Positions 18,717-29,145 are shown, counted from the stretch's first letter. The stretch: 64,000 nucleotides of DNA from Bin80 sp965215475 (GCA_965215475.1 OZ244061.1:310001-374000); one strand, 5' to 3'. Made by a program: numbers and translations. Notes: generated by a model from the letters alone, not told the origin.

Positions 18717-19874
18717 TTAGACAAAGGCATCCTTAACCTTGGAAAAGAAGGATTTATTCTTATTCGTCTGCTCTGGTTGAAATGCATCGGAATCGCGAAG
18801 TTTTTCCAGTAATTTTTTGTCCGCATCGGAGAGGTTCTGCGGCGTCCATACACGAATTCGGACTAACTGATCCCCTTTTCTTGAGCTTCTGAGTTGACCT
18901 AATCCCCGCCCTTGCATCCGAAGAACCTTTCCCGACTGGGTTCCCGGAGCAATCTTAATACTCGCGCGACCGTTAAGAGTCGGAACCTCGATTTCCGTTC
19001 CTAAAGAAGCATCGGGAAAAGAAATCTCCATATTATAGATCAAATCACTGCCTCTTCGGACGAAGTGATCGTGTGCTTTTTCACGGATCTCAATCCGAAG
19101 ATCTCCTGATCTCCCTCCGCGTACCCCGCTATGCCCTTGACCACGCAAGTTAATGACCATGCCATCCTCTACACCAGCAGGAACTTTCACTTTGATGGAT
19201 GACTCTCCATCCAATCGTCCTTCCCCACGACATTCAGGGCATTTTTTCTCAATGATCTGCCCTTCGCCTCGGCACCTTGCACACTCGGATACACTAACAA
19301 ATTGTCCTAAAGGTGTTTGTCGTGCTCGACGCTCTTCACCGGTTCCATTACATGTGGTACATACTTTTAATTGACTTGGCCCCCCTTCTGCGCCACTTGA
19401 TTCACAAGTTTGACACGGAGTTAATCGCCGAACTTTCACTCGTTTTTCTGTTCCATCAGCAATTTCTTCCAAAGTCAGTGCCAATTGCTCAGTAATGTTC
19501 GTTCCAAGCTGCCCCCTTTCCCGAGATCGCTGGCGTCTTCCTCCAAAGATATCATCAAACACTCCCCCCCCGGTGCCTCCTCCGAAGATATCACTGAATG
19601 CACTAAAAATGTCATTTACATTACTGAAACCGGGCTGTCCTTTTCCATCGGATCCGCGTAACCCCGCCTCACCATAACGGTCATAGATTTCACGCTTATT
19701 TTGATCACTCAACACCTCATATGCTACTGCGGCTTCTTTAAAACGAGCTTCAGCTTTTGCATCCCCTGGATTTCGATCTGGATGATTCTTTAGAGCTTCC
19801 TTACGATATGCTTTTTTGATCTCATCCGAGGATGCATCTCGGCTGACTCCCAATATTTCGTAGTAATCACTCAT
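18717..19874 (-). CDS. dnaJ: Chaperone DnaJ
   Basis: 385 residues, a type I J protein. It has the J domain with HPD in LKNHPDRNPGDAKAE, a Gly/Phe-rich linker, then a zinc domain with four CxxCxGxG-type repeats (CQTCESSG, CTTCNGTG, CARCRGEG, CPECRGEG), and the two C-terminal substrate domains. It stimulates DnaK ATPase. dnaK is not in this window. It overlaps grpE by 4 bp. Confidence 0.97.
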   Translation of the reverse strand: MSDYYEILGVSRDASSDEIKKAYRKEALKNHPDRNPGDAKAEARFKEAAVAYEVLSDQNKREIYDRYGEAGLRGSDGKGQPGFSNVNDIFSAFSDIFGGGTGGGVFDDIFGGRRQRSRERGQLGTNITEQLALTLEEIADGTEKRVKVRRLTPCQTCESSGAEGGPSQLKVCTTCNGTGEERRARQTPLGQFVSVSECARCRGEGQIIEKKCPECRGEGRLDGESSIKVKVPAGVEDGMVINLRGQGHSGVRGGRSGDLRIEIREKAHDHFVRRGSDLIYNMEISFPDASLGTEIEVPTLNGRASIKIAPGTQSGKVLRMQGRGLGQLRSSRKGDQLVRIRVWTPQNLSDADKKLLEKLRDSDAFQPEQTNKNKSFFSKVKDAFV

Positions 19875-20491
19875 TGATCACCTGCTTCAACGGAAATCTC
19901 TTGTTTGATTCCCACGATCACCTTTGCGTGCCTGAGCACCAAATCTCCTAGGCAATACCCCGCTTGACTCTCATAGAGTACCATTCCATCCTCCTCTCCT
20001 TCGGGGGCAGGTGCTTGTCCGACCGCCTCATGAAAATGCTCGTCAAATGCTTTCCCAGCTGTCTCAATCCGATTCAGCCCTAATTTTTCAAGCTCAGAGA
20101 TAAAATTATCAAACACAAGGTTAACCCCCGATTTCAGAGAAAGAAAATCATTGTCTTTCGATTCAACCTCAGCAGCAACGCTCAAAGATCGCTCCAAGTC
20201 ATCCAAAATTGGCAGTAGTGTTCGAATAACACTGGCTTTGGCACGTAATGACCAATCTGCACGCTGACTCTCCATGCGTCTGCGATAATTGGCAAACTCT
20301 GCAGCAACCCGAAGTCGTTGATCCTTCTCTGCAGCTAACTCTTCGACGCACTGCGTAAGGGGATCCTGTTCTGTCTCCGTCTCAGAATCGTCGAGGGACT
20401 CTTCTCCATTCTGAAGTTCATGATCAATCGCATCAGAAGGTATTGAATCCCCAAGAGGTTCATCTTTTTCCTCAGAAAATTCTTCAGTCAT
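19871..20491 (-). CDS. grpE: Nucleotide exchange factor GrpE
   Basis: 206 residues. A long acidic N-terminus is followed by a coiled coil (CVEELAAEKDQRLRVAAEFA, then NYRRRMESQ), the four-helix part (LLPILDDLERSL) and the C-terminal beta domain with FDEHFHEAVGQAP and GYCLGDLVLRHAKVIVG. It releases ADP from DnaK. The order hrcA-grpE-dnaJ with overlapping genes indicates one heat-shock operon. Confidence 0.95.
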   Translation of the reverse strand: MTEEFSEEKDEPLGDSIPSDAIDHELQNGEESLDDSETETEQDPLTQCVEELAAEKDQRLRVAAEFANYRRRMESQRADWSLRAKASVIRTLLPILDDLERSLSVAAEVESKDNDFLSLKSGVNLVFDNFISELEKLGLNRIETAGKAFDEHFHEAVGQAPAPEGEEDGMVLYESQAGYCLGDLVLRHAKVIVGIKQEISVEAGDQ

Positions 20492-21581
20492 TCGTATATA
20501 TTTGTTGTATTGAACCTGTGATGAAAGGCCGATCTAAAAGTGACGCCATCGTTTCCACTAGAGAAATCGCACGGCCATAATCCATGCGTATCGGACCGAG
20601 TAATCCAACCGTTCCTGTACTCTGCCCCACGTTATATCGCGCCGTCACAATGGAGTATGGGCTAACGATCTCATCCTGAATCTCACTGCCAATCCCCACG
20701 GACACCCAGTGATTGGTCTCAAGTTGACTTCCAGGTGCTTGATCAAAAAGTTGAACGACATATCCTTCATCTTCAATCAAATCAATCAGTTCTCGCACCT
20801 TATTTGTACTCTGAAACTCTGGCTGAGCAAGGAGTCCAAGGGTTCCTGAATGAGTCAGCCGGCCTTGGACTGAATCACTGAACAGGATCGAGGATTCATT
20901 CAGAATCAATTGTACAATCCCGGTCGGATCATGACTAAGATCCTTTGTACGCGCTTCATAGTCCCTACGAATCTCTTCAAGGCGTAAGCCTGCTAGTCTC
21001 TCATTCAATATGAATACGATTCGATCTAGATCCTCACGACGGATTCCCATGTTCGTCTCGTAAATAATCGTTTTCACTAAAAGGCTCCGTACACTGATTA
21101 CGATCATAATATTGGACTCGGAGAGTTGGACCACATCCAGCCTCTCTAGTACTCCAGTAGAGATCTTTGGACTGAGAACTACACCTAGAAGGTTGGACAT
21201 GCGCCCCAGTAAACGGGAAGTCTCACGAAAGAGTGTGTCTGCATCCCCCATTAGTCGCTCGTTGAGCATTTGCTGATCTTGTACAGAAAGTTCTGGCGTT
21301 CCCATTAACTCATCCACAAAGGCACGATAGCCCAATTCCGTTGGCACACTTCCCGCGGATCTGTGCGGATGTCTGAGAAATCCAAGTTCTTCTAGGTCGG
21401 ATAGTGTATTACGGACGGTCGCAGCGCTCAACCCAAGAGAGGAATGTTTCGCCAGTTTTCTAGATCCAACCGCTTCTGCGGTATCAATAAAATTACGTAT
21501 AACTAGGCGCAGGATCGCACGCTCACGATCTGTCAGGGTTGAAGATACCCCCCAATGATATGAAGATCTATCTTTGGTCAT
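20484..21581 (-). CDS. hrcA: Heat-inducible transcription repressor HrcA
   Basis: About 365 residues from ATG 21581, or six more from an upstream start at 21599. It has the N-terminal winged helix (LTDRERAILRLVIRNFIDTA, AVGSRKLAK, LSAATVRNTLSDLEELGFL), the motif HPHRSAGSVPTELGYRAFVD, and the GAF-like domain with dimer contacts. HrcA normally binds CIRCE (TTAGCACTC-N9-GAGTGCTAA). I do not see a CIRCE in the 158 bp upstream, so its operator may be elsewhere or divergent. Confidence 0.93.
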   Translation of the reverse strand: MTKDRSSYHWGVSSTLTDRERAILRLVIRNFIDTAEAVGSRKLAKHSSLGLSAATVRNTLSDLEELGFLRHPHRSAGSVPTELGYRAFVDELMGTPELSVQDQQMLNERLMGDADTLFRETSRLLGRMSNLLGVVLSPKISTGVLERLDVVQLSESNIMIVISVRSLLVKTIIYETNMGIRREDLDRIVFILNERLAGLRLEEIRRDYEARTKDLSHDPTGIVQLILNESSILFSDSVQGRLTHSGTLGLLAQPEFQSTNKVRELIDLIEDEGYVVQLFDQAPGSQLETNHWVSVGIGSEIQDEIVSPYSIVTARYNVGQSTGTVGLLGPIRMDYGRAISLVETMASLLDRPFITGSIQQIYTND

Positions 21582-21757
21582 AGAGAGTTTGAATTGCAAA
21601 ATCCTTGCCGGATCAACAAATTACAACGCTACAAATTAAAGACTGTCATTTTGTCCGATCACGTTCAATAAACACTGCTTTGATCAACCCGCAGTTCCAA
21701 CTTAACGCAACCGCCATTAACTTACTTCGTATTTCCTAAATTACTTCCTTAAATCAG

Positions 21758-23536
21758 ATGCGTTTCTTTTCAACTCTTATTGCCAGTGTTCTTGGCTCAC
21801 TCATCGCTATTGGAGTACTCATTTTTCTTGGTAGCCTAGTTATGACAGGTATTATTGCTTCAGCAGTTTCCACAAGTGAAGCACCTATTTCCTCCGAAAG
21901 TGTTCTCCTATTGCAGTTATCAGGCCCAATTCAAGAAACTGGCGTGTCTGATCCAATCTATGAGCTCTTTGATTTTCCACAACCCCAGTCTCTGTCTCAG
22001 ATCCGCACCGCTCTAAAGAGTGCTGCAACGGATGACCGTATTAAAGCAGTATGGCTGAAACCACAGGGAATCATTGCGGGATGGCCTACGCTCCTGGAAA
22101 TCAGGCAATCCCTGCTTGAATTCAAAAAAAGTAGTGGAAAACCTATCATAGCATCCGCATCTGGGGACTTTGCAATGCGTGAATCGGACTACTTCTTAGC
22201 CTCTTCCGCAGATAGTGTCTATGCTTCTCCGAGAGCCTTTTTTGAGTTTAATGGCTTCTATTTGGGTGTATCCTTTTATAAGGGGCTCCTTGATAAGTTG
22301 AATATTGAACCAACGGTTTTACGTGTTGGTAGCTATAAAGGTGGAATTGAGCCCTATACACGTGAAAATCTGTCTACTGAAAACCGATCACAGTTAACCG
22401 CCGTGCTGGAAAACTGGGATGAACTAATGATTCGTACGATTGCTCAGGCACGAGATTTAAGCACAGAAGATCTCACGAATCTAATAAGAGATGGGCAGCT
22501 CCTGACTACTGAAGATGCTCATGCCTCTGGTCTCCTTGATGGGTTGCTTCAAAATGAGGAGGTTGAGTCTAGACTTCGAGAGCTGACAGGCCTGGAGGAC
22601 AGACTCCGAACAACTAGTTTATCTCGCTATACACTTTCCACAGTTGAATCATCCTACGGGAATGATAGCACAATTGGGATTCTGCACGCATCTGGAACTA
22701 TTATGAGTGGGCGCGGCAGTGAGCTGAATGGAATTCTAGGATCCGATAGTTTTCAAGAATCTATGGAAGAGTTCCGTGACGATGACAATGTTAAGGCGGT
22801 CGTTCTTCGAATTGATTCACCTGGTGGCAGTGCTACAGCTAGTGAATCCATGTGGAAAGCCGTCAAAGAAACGACAAAGAAAAAACCGGTGATTATTTCC
22901 ATGGGAGACCTCGCGGCATCCGGTGGCTATTGGCTTGCAACAGCGGGAGATACGATTATAGCCTCCCCACATACTCTGACCGGCTCTATCGGCGTCTATG
23001 GCATGCATTTTAGTATTGGTCAGATGCTTGAAACCAAATTGGGAATCACCTCGGATCAGGTATCCACTAGTAACTATGCGGATATGTTTTCTGGTATGCG
23101 TCCACTTCGTCCGTCTGAGCGTGCACTCATGGAGCGTTCGCTAAACGAAACGTACGATACGTTCCTTGAGCGTGTTTCTGATAATAGAAAAATGTCAACT
23201 GAAGCTGTTCACAAAGTAGCTCAGGGGCGTGTATGGACCGGAGAAGCGGCCCTTGAAGCAGGATTGATCGACAAGCTTGGGAACCTTGATGATGCCATCT
23301 CCATCGCTGCCGAGATGGCAAACCTTGAAGAAGGAACCTATCGAATCAAGCAATTACCCATACCTGAAACCTTGATGGATCAATATCTGGAGCTCTTTTT
23401 TGCCCGCATTCGATCCTATATAGAATCCCCCATTGAAGCCCAACTTCGTGCGGAGGCTCGTTTAATTGACGAGGCCATACAGTTACAGGGAACTCCAATT
23501 GCTCGTCTTCCTTTGGAAATAGAAGGGTATGACTGA
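21758..23536 (+). CDS. sppA: Signal peptide peptidase SppA, 67K type
   Basis: 592 residues. One N-terminal membrane helix (IASVLGSLIAIGVLIFLGSL) precedes tandem ClpP-fold domains. The expected general-base lysine is in LRVGSYKGGIEPYTRENLS of the first half, and the serine nucleophile in MGDLAASGGYWLATAGDTI of the second. This corresponds to the long SppA of Gram-negatives. It cleaves leftover signal peptides in the membrane. It is transcribed divergently from hrcA. Confidence 0.93.
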   Translation: MRFFSTLIASVLGSLIAIGVLIFLGSLVMTGIIASAVSTSEAPISSESVLLLQLSGPIQETGVSDPIYELFDFPQPQSLSQIRTALKSAATDDRIKAVWLKPQGIIAGWPTLLEIRQSLLEFKKSSGKPIIASASGDFAMRESDYFLASSADSVYASPRAFFEFNGFYLGVSFYKGLLDKLNIEPTVLRVGSYKGGIEPYTRENLSTENRSQLTAVLENWDELMIRTIAQARDLSTEDLTNLIRDGQLLTTEDAHASGLLDGLLQNEEVESRLRELTGLEDRLRTTSLSRYTLSTVESSYGNDSTIGILHASGTIMSGRGSELNGILGSDSFQESMEEFRDDDNVKAVVLRIDSPGGSATASESMWKAVKETTKKKPVIISMGDLAASGGYWLATAGDTIIASPHTLTGSIGVYGMHFSIGQMLETKLGITSDQVSTSNYADMFSGMRPLRPSERALMERSLNETYDTFLERVSDNRKMSTEAVHKVAQGRVWTGEAALEAGLIDKLGNLDDAISIAAEMANLEEGTYRIKQLPIPETLMDQYLELFFARIRSYIESPIEAQLRAEARLIDEAIQLQGTPIARLPLEIEGYD

Positions 23537-23576
23537 TCTATCTATCTCCTTAAATTTTGATTTGTTCTAGGTATTC

Positions 23577-23597
23577 AATTAAAGTTTTACTTTAATT
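23577..23597. terminator. AT-rich perfect hairpin after sppA
   Basis: AATTAAAGT-TTT-ACTTTAATT is a perfect 9-bp inverted repeat 40 bp after the sppA stop. It lacks GC pairs and a U-tract, so it is a weak terminator candidate. A second, shorter repeat (GAGCA and TGCTC) lies at 23647-23663. Confidence 0.3.
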
Positions 23598-23848
23598 CAG
23601 CCTGAATATTCATCAAAGTTGAAATTAGGTTGAATATTTCTGATTTGAGCATAAATATTGCTCAGAGAGTAACCGAGGGGATCTTTTTTTATCTGAATCG
23701 GGGGGGTTGCAAAAGCATCAGGATATATAGTCTTATCCGTAATTCACGTAAGACTACCGGCTAGTCAACATAGTTATCTTGAAAAATCAATATCTCGGAG
23801 CCTATCCACGATTTTGAGTGTTTCCATGCTCACGGCAATTACTTTTAG

Positions 23849-24996
23849 GGTTCTATCATGATATGTGTGGATGCAGGTCTAAACCTCCGCACTGGAATCG
23901 CAACGCGGAAGTTTTCAAATCTTCTGTATCCTCTCCCAATGGTTTTGATTTCTTGAATGTTTCCGTTCATCCGTTCTGCTTTTGCATTGGACGGTCGGTT
24001 CCATAGTGCGTTGCAAACTCCATCAAAGTGATTCTTAAACAGATCTGCAATGTTGATGACTTCCTGAATCCCCGTCTCTTGCACCTCGTCAAGCCATAAG
24101 TTGAGATACTCTTTCGCTTCCTGGAACGATGCGCATTCAAAGATGGCTTTGAAGTCTTCTCGGAATCGCCAAGCAACACTCACATGGAGGTTCGCTTCTT
24201 GGATCACCTGGAAGATTTCTTCTTGTTTTTGCGTGCGATTTTTTTCATTCTTCAACAGGGCGTACTGGCTCCCTTTGAGTTCTGGATGATCTTTGACCTC
24301 TCGCCTTCGTACTTGATGGATGGCTTGATGGAGATACTGGATTAAATGAAACCGATCGTGAATCAAGAGGGCCTCGGGGAAGACTTCCTGTACCGCTCCA
24401 ATGAACGCCAGTCAAATATCGATCGATACCTGATCCCCGATCCGCTCTAAAATGCCCTTCAACAGGTCGATCGTGCCTTTTTGGTGCGCCCTTGTCCAAC
24501 ATCAAGAACGATTCCAAGATCCGAATCACTCCCCACCGTTGTGTACCGATGTCCGCGCTTGAGGGCCTTTTCATCCATACGGATAGGACGAACGTTTGTC
24601 AGAGATCTGCGGGCCTCTCCGCGCTTCACCGCACGGTGCATACTGCGATGGACTTGGTTCATTCCGCACCGAAGAATTCCCGACGCTTTGGTTTGGTTCT
24701 TGGTTGCGTTCAGCGGATCGTCTTCGGATCCTTAGGGGTTTGTACGCGGGGAACCCGGCCGTGAATAAAACACCTCCAAGTAAACAGATCCAGATGGCGC
24801 CACTGACGCTCCTTGCAATGGTCATACAAAGTCCCAGGCTCGCCCGTCTCTGGGCATACCAGATCCTTCCCCGAATGAGAAACACAAAGATCCCCACTCG
24901 CTTCTGCTCTTCCTTCGTTCTCACATCATCAATAGACCAGCAAGAGTCCAAATTTAACCACCGATGCATCGAAAACCTTAAATCGGTATCACGCAT
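23849..24996 (-). pseudogene. Broken ISL3-family transposase
   Basis: Homology to the intact transposase is spread over three frames. The N-terminus (MRDTDLRFSMHRWLNLDSCW) is at 24996 downward, the middle is at 24245-24574, and the C-terminal 170 residues (MIHDRFHLIQYLHQAIHQVR and on, ending near 23845) are in another frame. There is an internal deletion of about 70 bp plus frameshifts. The catalytic Asp motifs are in pieces, so no active enzyme is expected. Confidence 0.8.
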
Positions 24997-25054
24997 AAGA
25001 AAAGAAATTTGTGAACCCTATATTAATCAATTCCACACAATTCGGGGTAGAACC
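23849..25054. mobile_element. Decayed ISL3-family insertion sequence
   Basis: This is a 1206-bp relic of the element found intact at 49310-50586 (1277 bp). The left terminus GGTTCTATCATGATATGTG resembles the intact GGTTCTATCACGAATCGTG. The right terminus ends GGGGTAGAACC against TGATAGAACC in the intact copy. About 70 bp are missing from the middle, where intact residues around 80-105 should be. The expected 8-bp target duplication is not recognisable (acttttag on the left, aaaattat on the right). It is an old insertion. Confidence 0.8.
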
Positions 25055-25349
25055 AAAATTATATTTTAGCTCGCAATTTCTGTACAAAAATCCAGTACCG
25101 CTGTACCTGTTAATATCAACACCCAAAGTATAATCATCACTGATCACACGTAGCATGAGAATTCCTCTTCCGTAGTGGATCTACTAACTATAATTTCCAC
25201 GGAAGTGATCCTTTGGATACTTCGCTGTCCATCTACTCCCTTTCCCGCTTCACTAAATTATCTGAGTATAGTTACTCCAAATCTAGATAACTCTACCAAT
25301 TGCATGAATGCCTTGAATAACTATTTGGAAACATATGATTGTAATTTTA

Positions 25350-26562
25350 GTGTATATTCATCGCTCACTCGAACCGGTCATAAAACGGCGGCAGCTGAAT
25401 TCCCAGCGGTTGTGTTGACTGGTCCACGCCAGTCAGGAAAGACCACTTTACTGAAACACTTATTTAGTCATCAATATGAATATGTTTCTGTTGAACCTCC
25501 AGATGTCCGCGCAGCAGCTATAGCAGATCCGCGTGGGTTTTTGGAACAATACCATCAACCGGTCATCATTTACGAAGTACAATACACGCCGGATCTACTT
25601 CCCTACATCAAGGAAAAAATCGATGCAAACCGAAGTCATTGCGGCCAATTCCTCCTGACTGGATCCCAGAATCTTCTCCTTACCGAAAGGATCACTGAAT
25701 CATTGGCTGGACGTGCAGCACTCCTTCGACTTTTTCCTTTATCAAAGCGAGAAGAGGAAGGGCATCCCCAAAAACCTGTTATCCGGGAACAAAAACAGGG
25801 GAAAAGTTCAAAAAGCTCCGTCAAATTTGGAAATCTTTGGGAACGGTTTCTTCGTGGCGGCTATCCAGAACTAGTAAACAACCCCAATCGAGATCTGCCT
25901 CTATGGCATGCAAGCTATATCCAGACATATCTTGAACGAGATGTGCAAACCTTACGTCAGGTTGGAGATCTTATGCAGTACCAAGCTTTCCTTCGTGTGT
26001 TAGCCGCGAGAAGCGGGTAATTGCTGAATATGACCAATTTGAGCCGTGACCTTGGAGTTGCAGTAAATACGATCGAAGAATGGCTCTCTGTCCTTGAGGC
26101 TACTTATCAAATATCCGTGCTAAGACCATATCATGCCAATATTGGCAAACGACTTGTTAAGACACCAAAGATTTTTTTTCTGATGTGGGCACACTCTGTC
26201 ACCTCGTTGGCTTAAAAGATCCTATACATGCGGCAGATGGCCCGATGGGCGGTACTATTTTTGAGACGGCTGTTCTGTCAGAGATTGTCCGAACACTGAC
26301 CCACAAGGGGGGCCATCCTCAAATATATTTCTGGAGAACTATAGCTGGCTCAGAAATTGATTTCATTGTTAATACAGACCACGGCCTTGTTCCAATTGAA
26401 GTAAAACTTTCGGCAACTCCACCCCCAAAAATGGCATCTTCCATTCGGATTTTTCAACGTGACCTGGGAGATACTGTATTACCTGGATATGTGATACACC
26501 CAGGAGACATAAGGCTACCCTTGGGGGAACATGTTACTGCTCTTCCCTTTGCTGATTTATAG
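25350..26562 (+). pseudogene. Broken AAA ATPase gene (AAA_14/DUF4143 type)
   Basis: The parts together form one typical protein of about 400 residues. They are IHRSLEPVIK at the start, the Walker A LTGPRQSGKTTLLKHLF, ERFLRGGYPE in the middle, AVNTIEEWLSVLEATYQI, and a DUF4143 nuclease-like C-terminus with GTIFETAVLSEI and FWRTIAGSEIDFIV. Three lesions split it: a frameshift near 25380 (aaaacgg), an in-frame TAA at 26018-26020 where relatives have Gln (SG-Q-LL), and a single-base loss in the T-run at 26170-26178. Such ATPases are common accessory genes often linked to toxin-antitoxin-like or mobile regions. Now non-functional unless sequencing error explains the lesions. Confidence 0.8.
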
Positions 26563-26747
26563 TGGAAGTAAATTCAGGGAATTATATACGTGAGTGCCCC
26601 ATGGAGTGCCAGGAGAGGTTACAGGCACAATCAGCCGAGTTAACGCCGACTGATTGCTTACCATAATATCAACCACACTGATATCATGCCGAAGTAGTGC
26701 ATCAAAATGCACTGTGTCAATTCTTTTGGTGCCGTTCCCCACTGTTT

Positions 26748-28304
26748 TTAGATATTCACAAGCACCCTTCCCGTCATCTCCTCTGGAATTTGCACTTCCA
26801 TTAACCTCAAAATCGTAGGAGCGATATCTCCTAGTTTACCCGGTTGAATCTGTCCCTTAAAGCCATCCCTAATAATCAGATGTGGGACGAGCGCAGTGGA
26901 ATGAGTCGTATTTGGAGAGCCATTCTGATTCCGCATACAATCGGCATTCCCATGGTCTGCAATAATACTGACGCTGTATCCTGCCGAGCGAGCAGCGTCC
27001 ACTACAATACGTACAGCTTTATCAATCGCTTCAACCGCCCTGACGGTTGCCTCAAACACCCCTGTGTGACCTACCATATCTGGATTCGCAAAGTTGAGAC
27101 ATACAAAGTGGAACTCTCCTTTTCTCAATGCTCGTGCTGCACGATCTGCTATCTCAGGAGCACTCATTTCCGGCTGCAGGTCATAAGTAGGCACCTTTGG
27201 GGATGGAATTAATAACCGATCCTCCCCTTCAAATAATTCTTCACGCCCCCCACTGAAGAAAAACGTGACATGTGGATATTTTTCTGTTTCTGCCACCCTC
27301 AGTTGCCGTAAACCGGCCTTAGCCACAACTTCACCTAACGTTTGAGCTAGATCTACCTTGTCATATGCCACCGGCAATTCAAATTTCTTGTCATACGGGG
27401 TGAGCGTACAAAAATATAACCGTTCAAATGAAATCACCTCAAACTCGGCACTCGTCGGATTCTGAGTAAATGCATCAACCAATTGACGCCCACGATCCGC
27501 CCTGAAATTAAAGAAAATAACTGCATCTCCGTCTTTAATACATGTCGGTTCAATGATATGTGGCTCAATAAATTCATCCGTAATCCCTATTGCATAGCTC
27601 GACTTGAAAGCCTCTGTTGCATTCTCACAAGCCTCCCCTTCTCCATGTACTAGCATCTGATAAGCTTTTCGCGTACGCTCCCATCTCCGATCACGATCCA
27701 TTGCATGGTAGCGCCCGATTACTGAGACAATTCGTGCCAAATGCCCTGCACGCTTCTCAAACTGCTCGGTGTAATGAATACCGCCATGAGGATCTGCATC
27801 CCTGCCATCGGTGAATGCATGGACACAGACCTGATCACGAGAAAGACCCTCACGCCTTGCCAACTCACAAAGAGCAATAAGATGATTGATATGGCTATGT
27901 ACGCCTCCATCAGAAAACAACCCCATTAAATGAATCTTCGAATTCTTGGCATGTCGCGCAGCAGCTACAAGAACTTCGTTTTCGAGGATTGAGCCATTTT
28001 CAATCGCCAAATCAATGCGTGTAATATCCTGATTCACAATCCGCCCCGCCCCTAAATTCATATGCCCAACCTCGCTATTGCCCATCTGCCCAGGAGGTAG
28101 GCCAACCGCTCGTCCAGAAGCCTCCAAAGTACTATGTGGGTAGCTTGCAAACAAATCATCCAAAAATGGTTTATCTGCTTGATCGATTGCACTTACAGAC
28201 GGGTCAACAGCTATACCATACCCATCCAGAATAATGAGAATATGTTTCTTTAGCGTTTTAATCGGCTTTGTAAATCGGTTAGTCAATCCGGTAATCTCGA
28301 ACAA
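26748..28304 (-). CDS. gpmI: 2,3-bisphosphoglycerate-independent phosphoglycerate mutase
   Basis: 518 residues. Alkaline-phosphatase-fold motifs are ILIILDGYGIA (metal-binding Asp), GQMGNSEVGHMNLGAG with the phosphorylated Ser, AFTDGRDADPHGG, and the metal site SIIADHGNADCM near the C-terminus. It interconverts 3- and 2-phosphoglycerate in glycolysis. Its first codons overlap the 3' end of nth by 26 bp. A downstream start near KKHILIILDGYG would remove that overlap. Confidence 0.95.
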   Translation of the reverse strand: MFEITGLTNRFTKPIKTLKKHILIILDGYGIAVDPSVSAIDQADKPFLDDLFASYPHSTLEASGRAVGLPPGQMGNSEVGHMNLGAGRIVNQDITRIDLAIENGSILENEVLVAAARHAKNSKIHLMGLFSDGGVHSHINHLIALCELARREGLSRDQVCVHAFTDGRDADPHGGIHYTEQFEKRAGHLARIVSVIGRYHAMDRDRRWERTRKAYQMLVHGEGEACENATEAFKSSYAIGITDEFIEPHIIEPTCIKDGDAVIFFNFRADRGRQLVDAFTQNPTSAEFEVISFERLYFCTLTPYDKKFELPVAYDKVDLAQTLGEVVAKAGLRQLRVAETEKYPHVTFFFSGGREELFEGEDRLLIPSPKVPTYDLQPEMSAPEIADRAARALRKGEFHFVCLNFANPDMVGHTGVFEATVRAVEAIDKAVRIVVDAARSAGYSVSIIADHGNADCMRNQNGSPNTTHSTALVPHLIIRDGFKGQIQPGKLGDIAPTILRLMEVQIPEEMTGRVLVNI

Positions 28305-29136
28305 TTTTTGTCGTCAGACCCGTCTTTGATCGGTATACTTTCATTGAATTACACTTTGGACATGCAATCTGTATCGTTCCAGTTCGGTCAGGCCTGGAAA
28401 TAGGACGATCAAAATAATAACGCCGGGTTGCACAGTAGTAATCCCCCTTCATAGGCTCCAAATCTTTGATTGGCTCGGGGAGTCTCTGAAGAGCTTCGTA
28501 ATATTTACACGTACTTGTCACGGCACAATCTGAACAACTGGGATTTCTGGCCGTGCAGGTATATCTTCCGTGAAGAATTAAAAGATGGTGAACCCGCCCC
28601 CAGTCATTCCTTGGGATTACCCGCTTCAATCCTAATTCTACCTTGAGTGGTGTTTCTGCATTTTCTACAAGGCCAATTCGATTGGCTACCCGAAATACAT
28701 GTGTATCTACGGGCAAAGCATCCTTATCTCCAAATGCTACCGAGGATACAACTTGAGCCGTCTTTCGACCAACTCCAGGCAACTTCATAAGTGAGACCTG
28801 ATCTTCAGGAAGCTTTCCTTCATACTCAGATAGCACCATCCTTGACATCCCCACCAAATGCTTCGCCTTATTGTTCGGATAGGATATGGATGCAATCACG
28901 CTAGCAACCTCTTCTGGTGTTGCCTTTGAAAGTGCTTTGAAAGTGGGCCATATGTTGAACAGCTCGGGAGTGACTAGGTTAACACGAGCATCTGTACACT
29001 GTGCTGAAAGAATGACCGCAACAATTAGCTCATACTCACTTGCGAATCTGAGTTCTGTTTCTGGACGTGGAATTGCTTTTGAAAGCGCGTCAATTACAAG
29101 AAGTGCACGCTTTTTTCTACCTAATTTCATGGACAT
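28279..29136 (-). CDS. nth: Endonuclease III with an extra C-terminal segment
   Basis: The helix-hairpin-helix LMKLPGVGRKTAQVVSSVAF carries the catalytic Lys, and LPVDTHVFRVANRIG the catalytic Asp. The iron-sulfur loop C-x6-C-x2-C-x5-C is CTARNPSCSDCAVTSTC. The 285 residues exceed the usual 210-220. The extra 70 residues (about 215-285) contain YYCATRRYYFDRP and IACPKCNSMKVYRSK, a CPxC pair that could be half of a zinc ribbon. It excises oxidised pyrimidines from DNA. The extension is unusual. Confidence 0.93.
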   Translation of the reverse strand: MSMKLGRKKRALLVIDALSKAIPRPETELRFASEYELIVAVILSAQCTDARVNLVTPELFNIWPTFKALSKATPEEVASVIASISYPNNKAKHLVGMSRMVLSEYEGKLPEDQVSLMKLPGVGRKTAQVVSSVAFGDKDALPVDTHVFRVANRIGLVENAETPLKVELGLKRVIPRNDWGRVHHLLILHGRYTCTARNPSCSDCAVTSTCKYYEALQRLPEPIKDLEPMKGDYYCATRRYYFDRPISRPDRTGTIQIACPKCNSMKVYRSKTGLTTKIVRDYRID

Positions 29137-29145
29137 CTAAAGGAT

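Noticed and set aside
26557..26742. 61-residue minus-strand frame between the AAA ATPase relic and gpmI
   Set aside because: No family or motif recognised, and the intergenic space is short; it is not supported as a gene.
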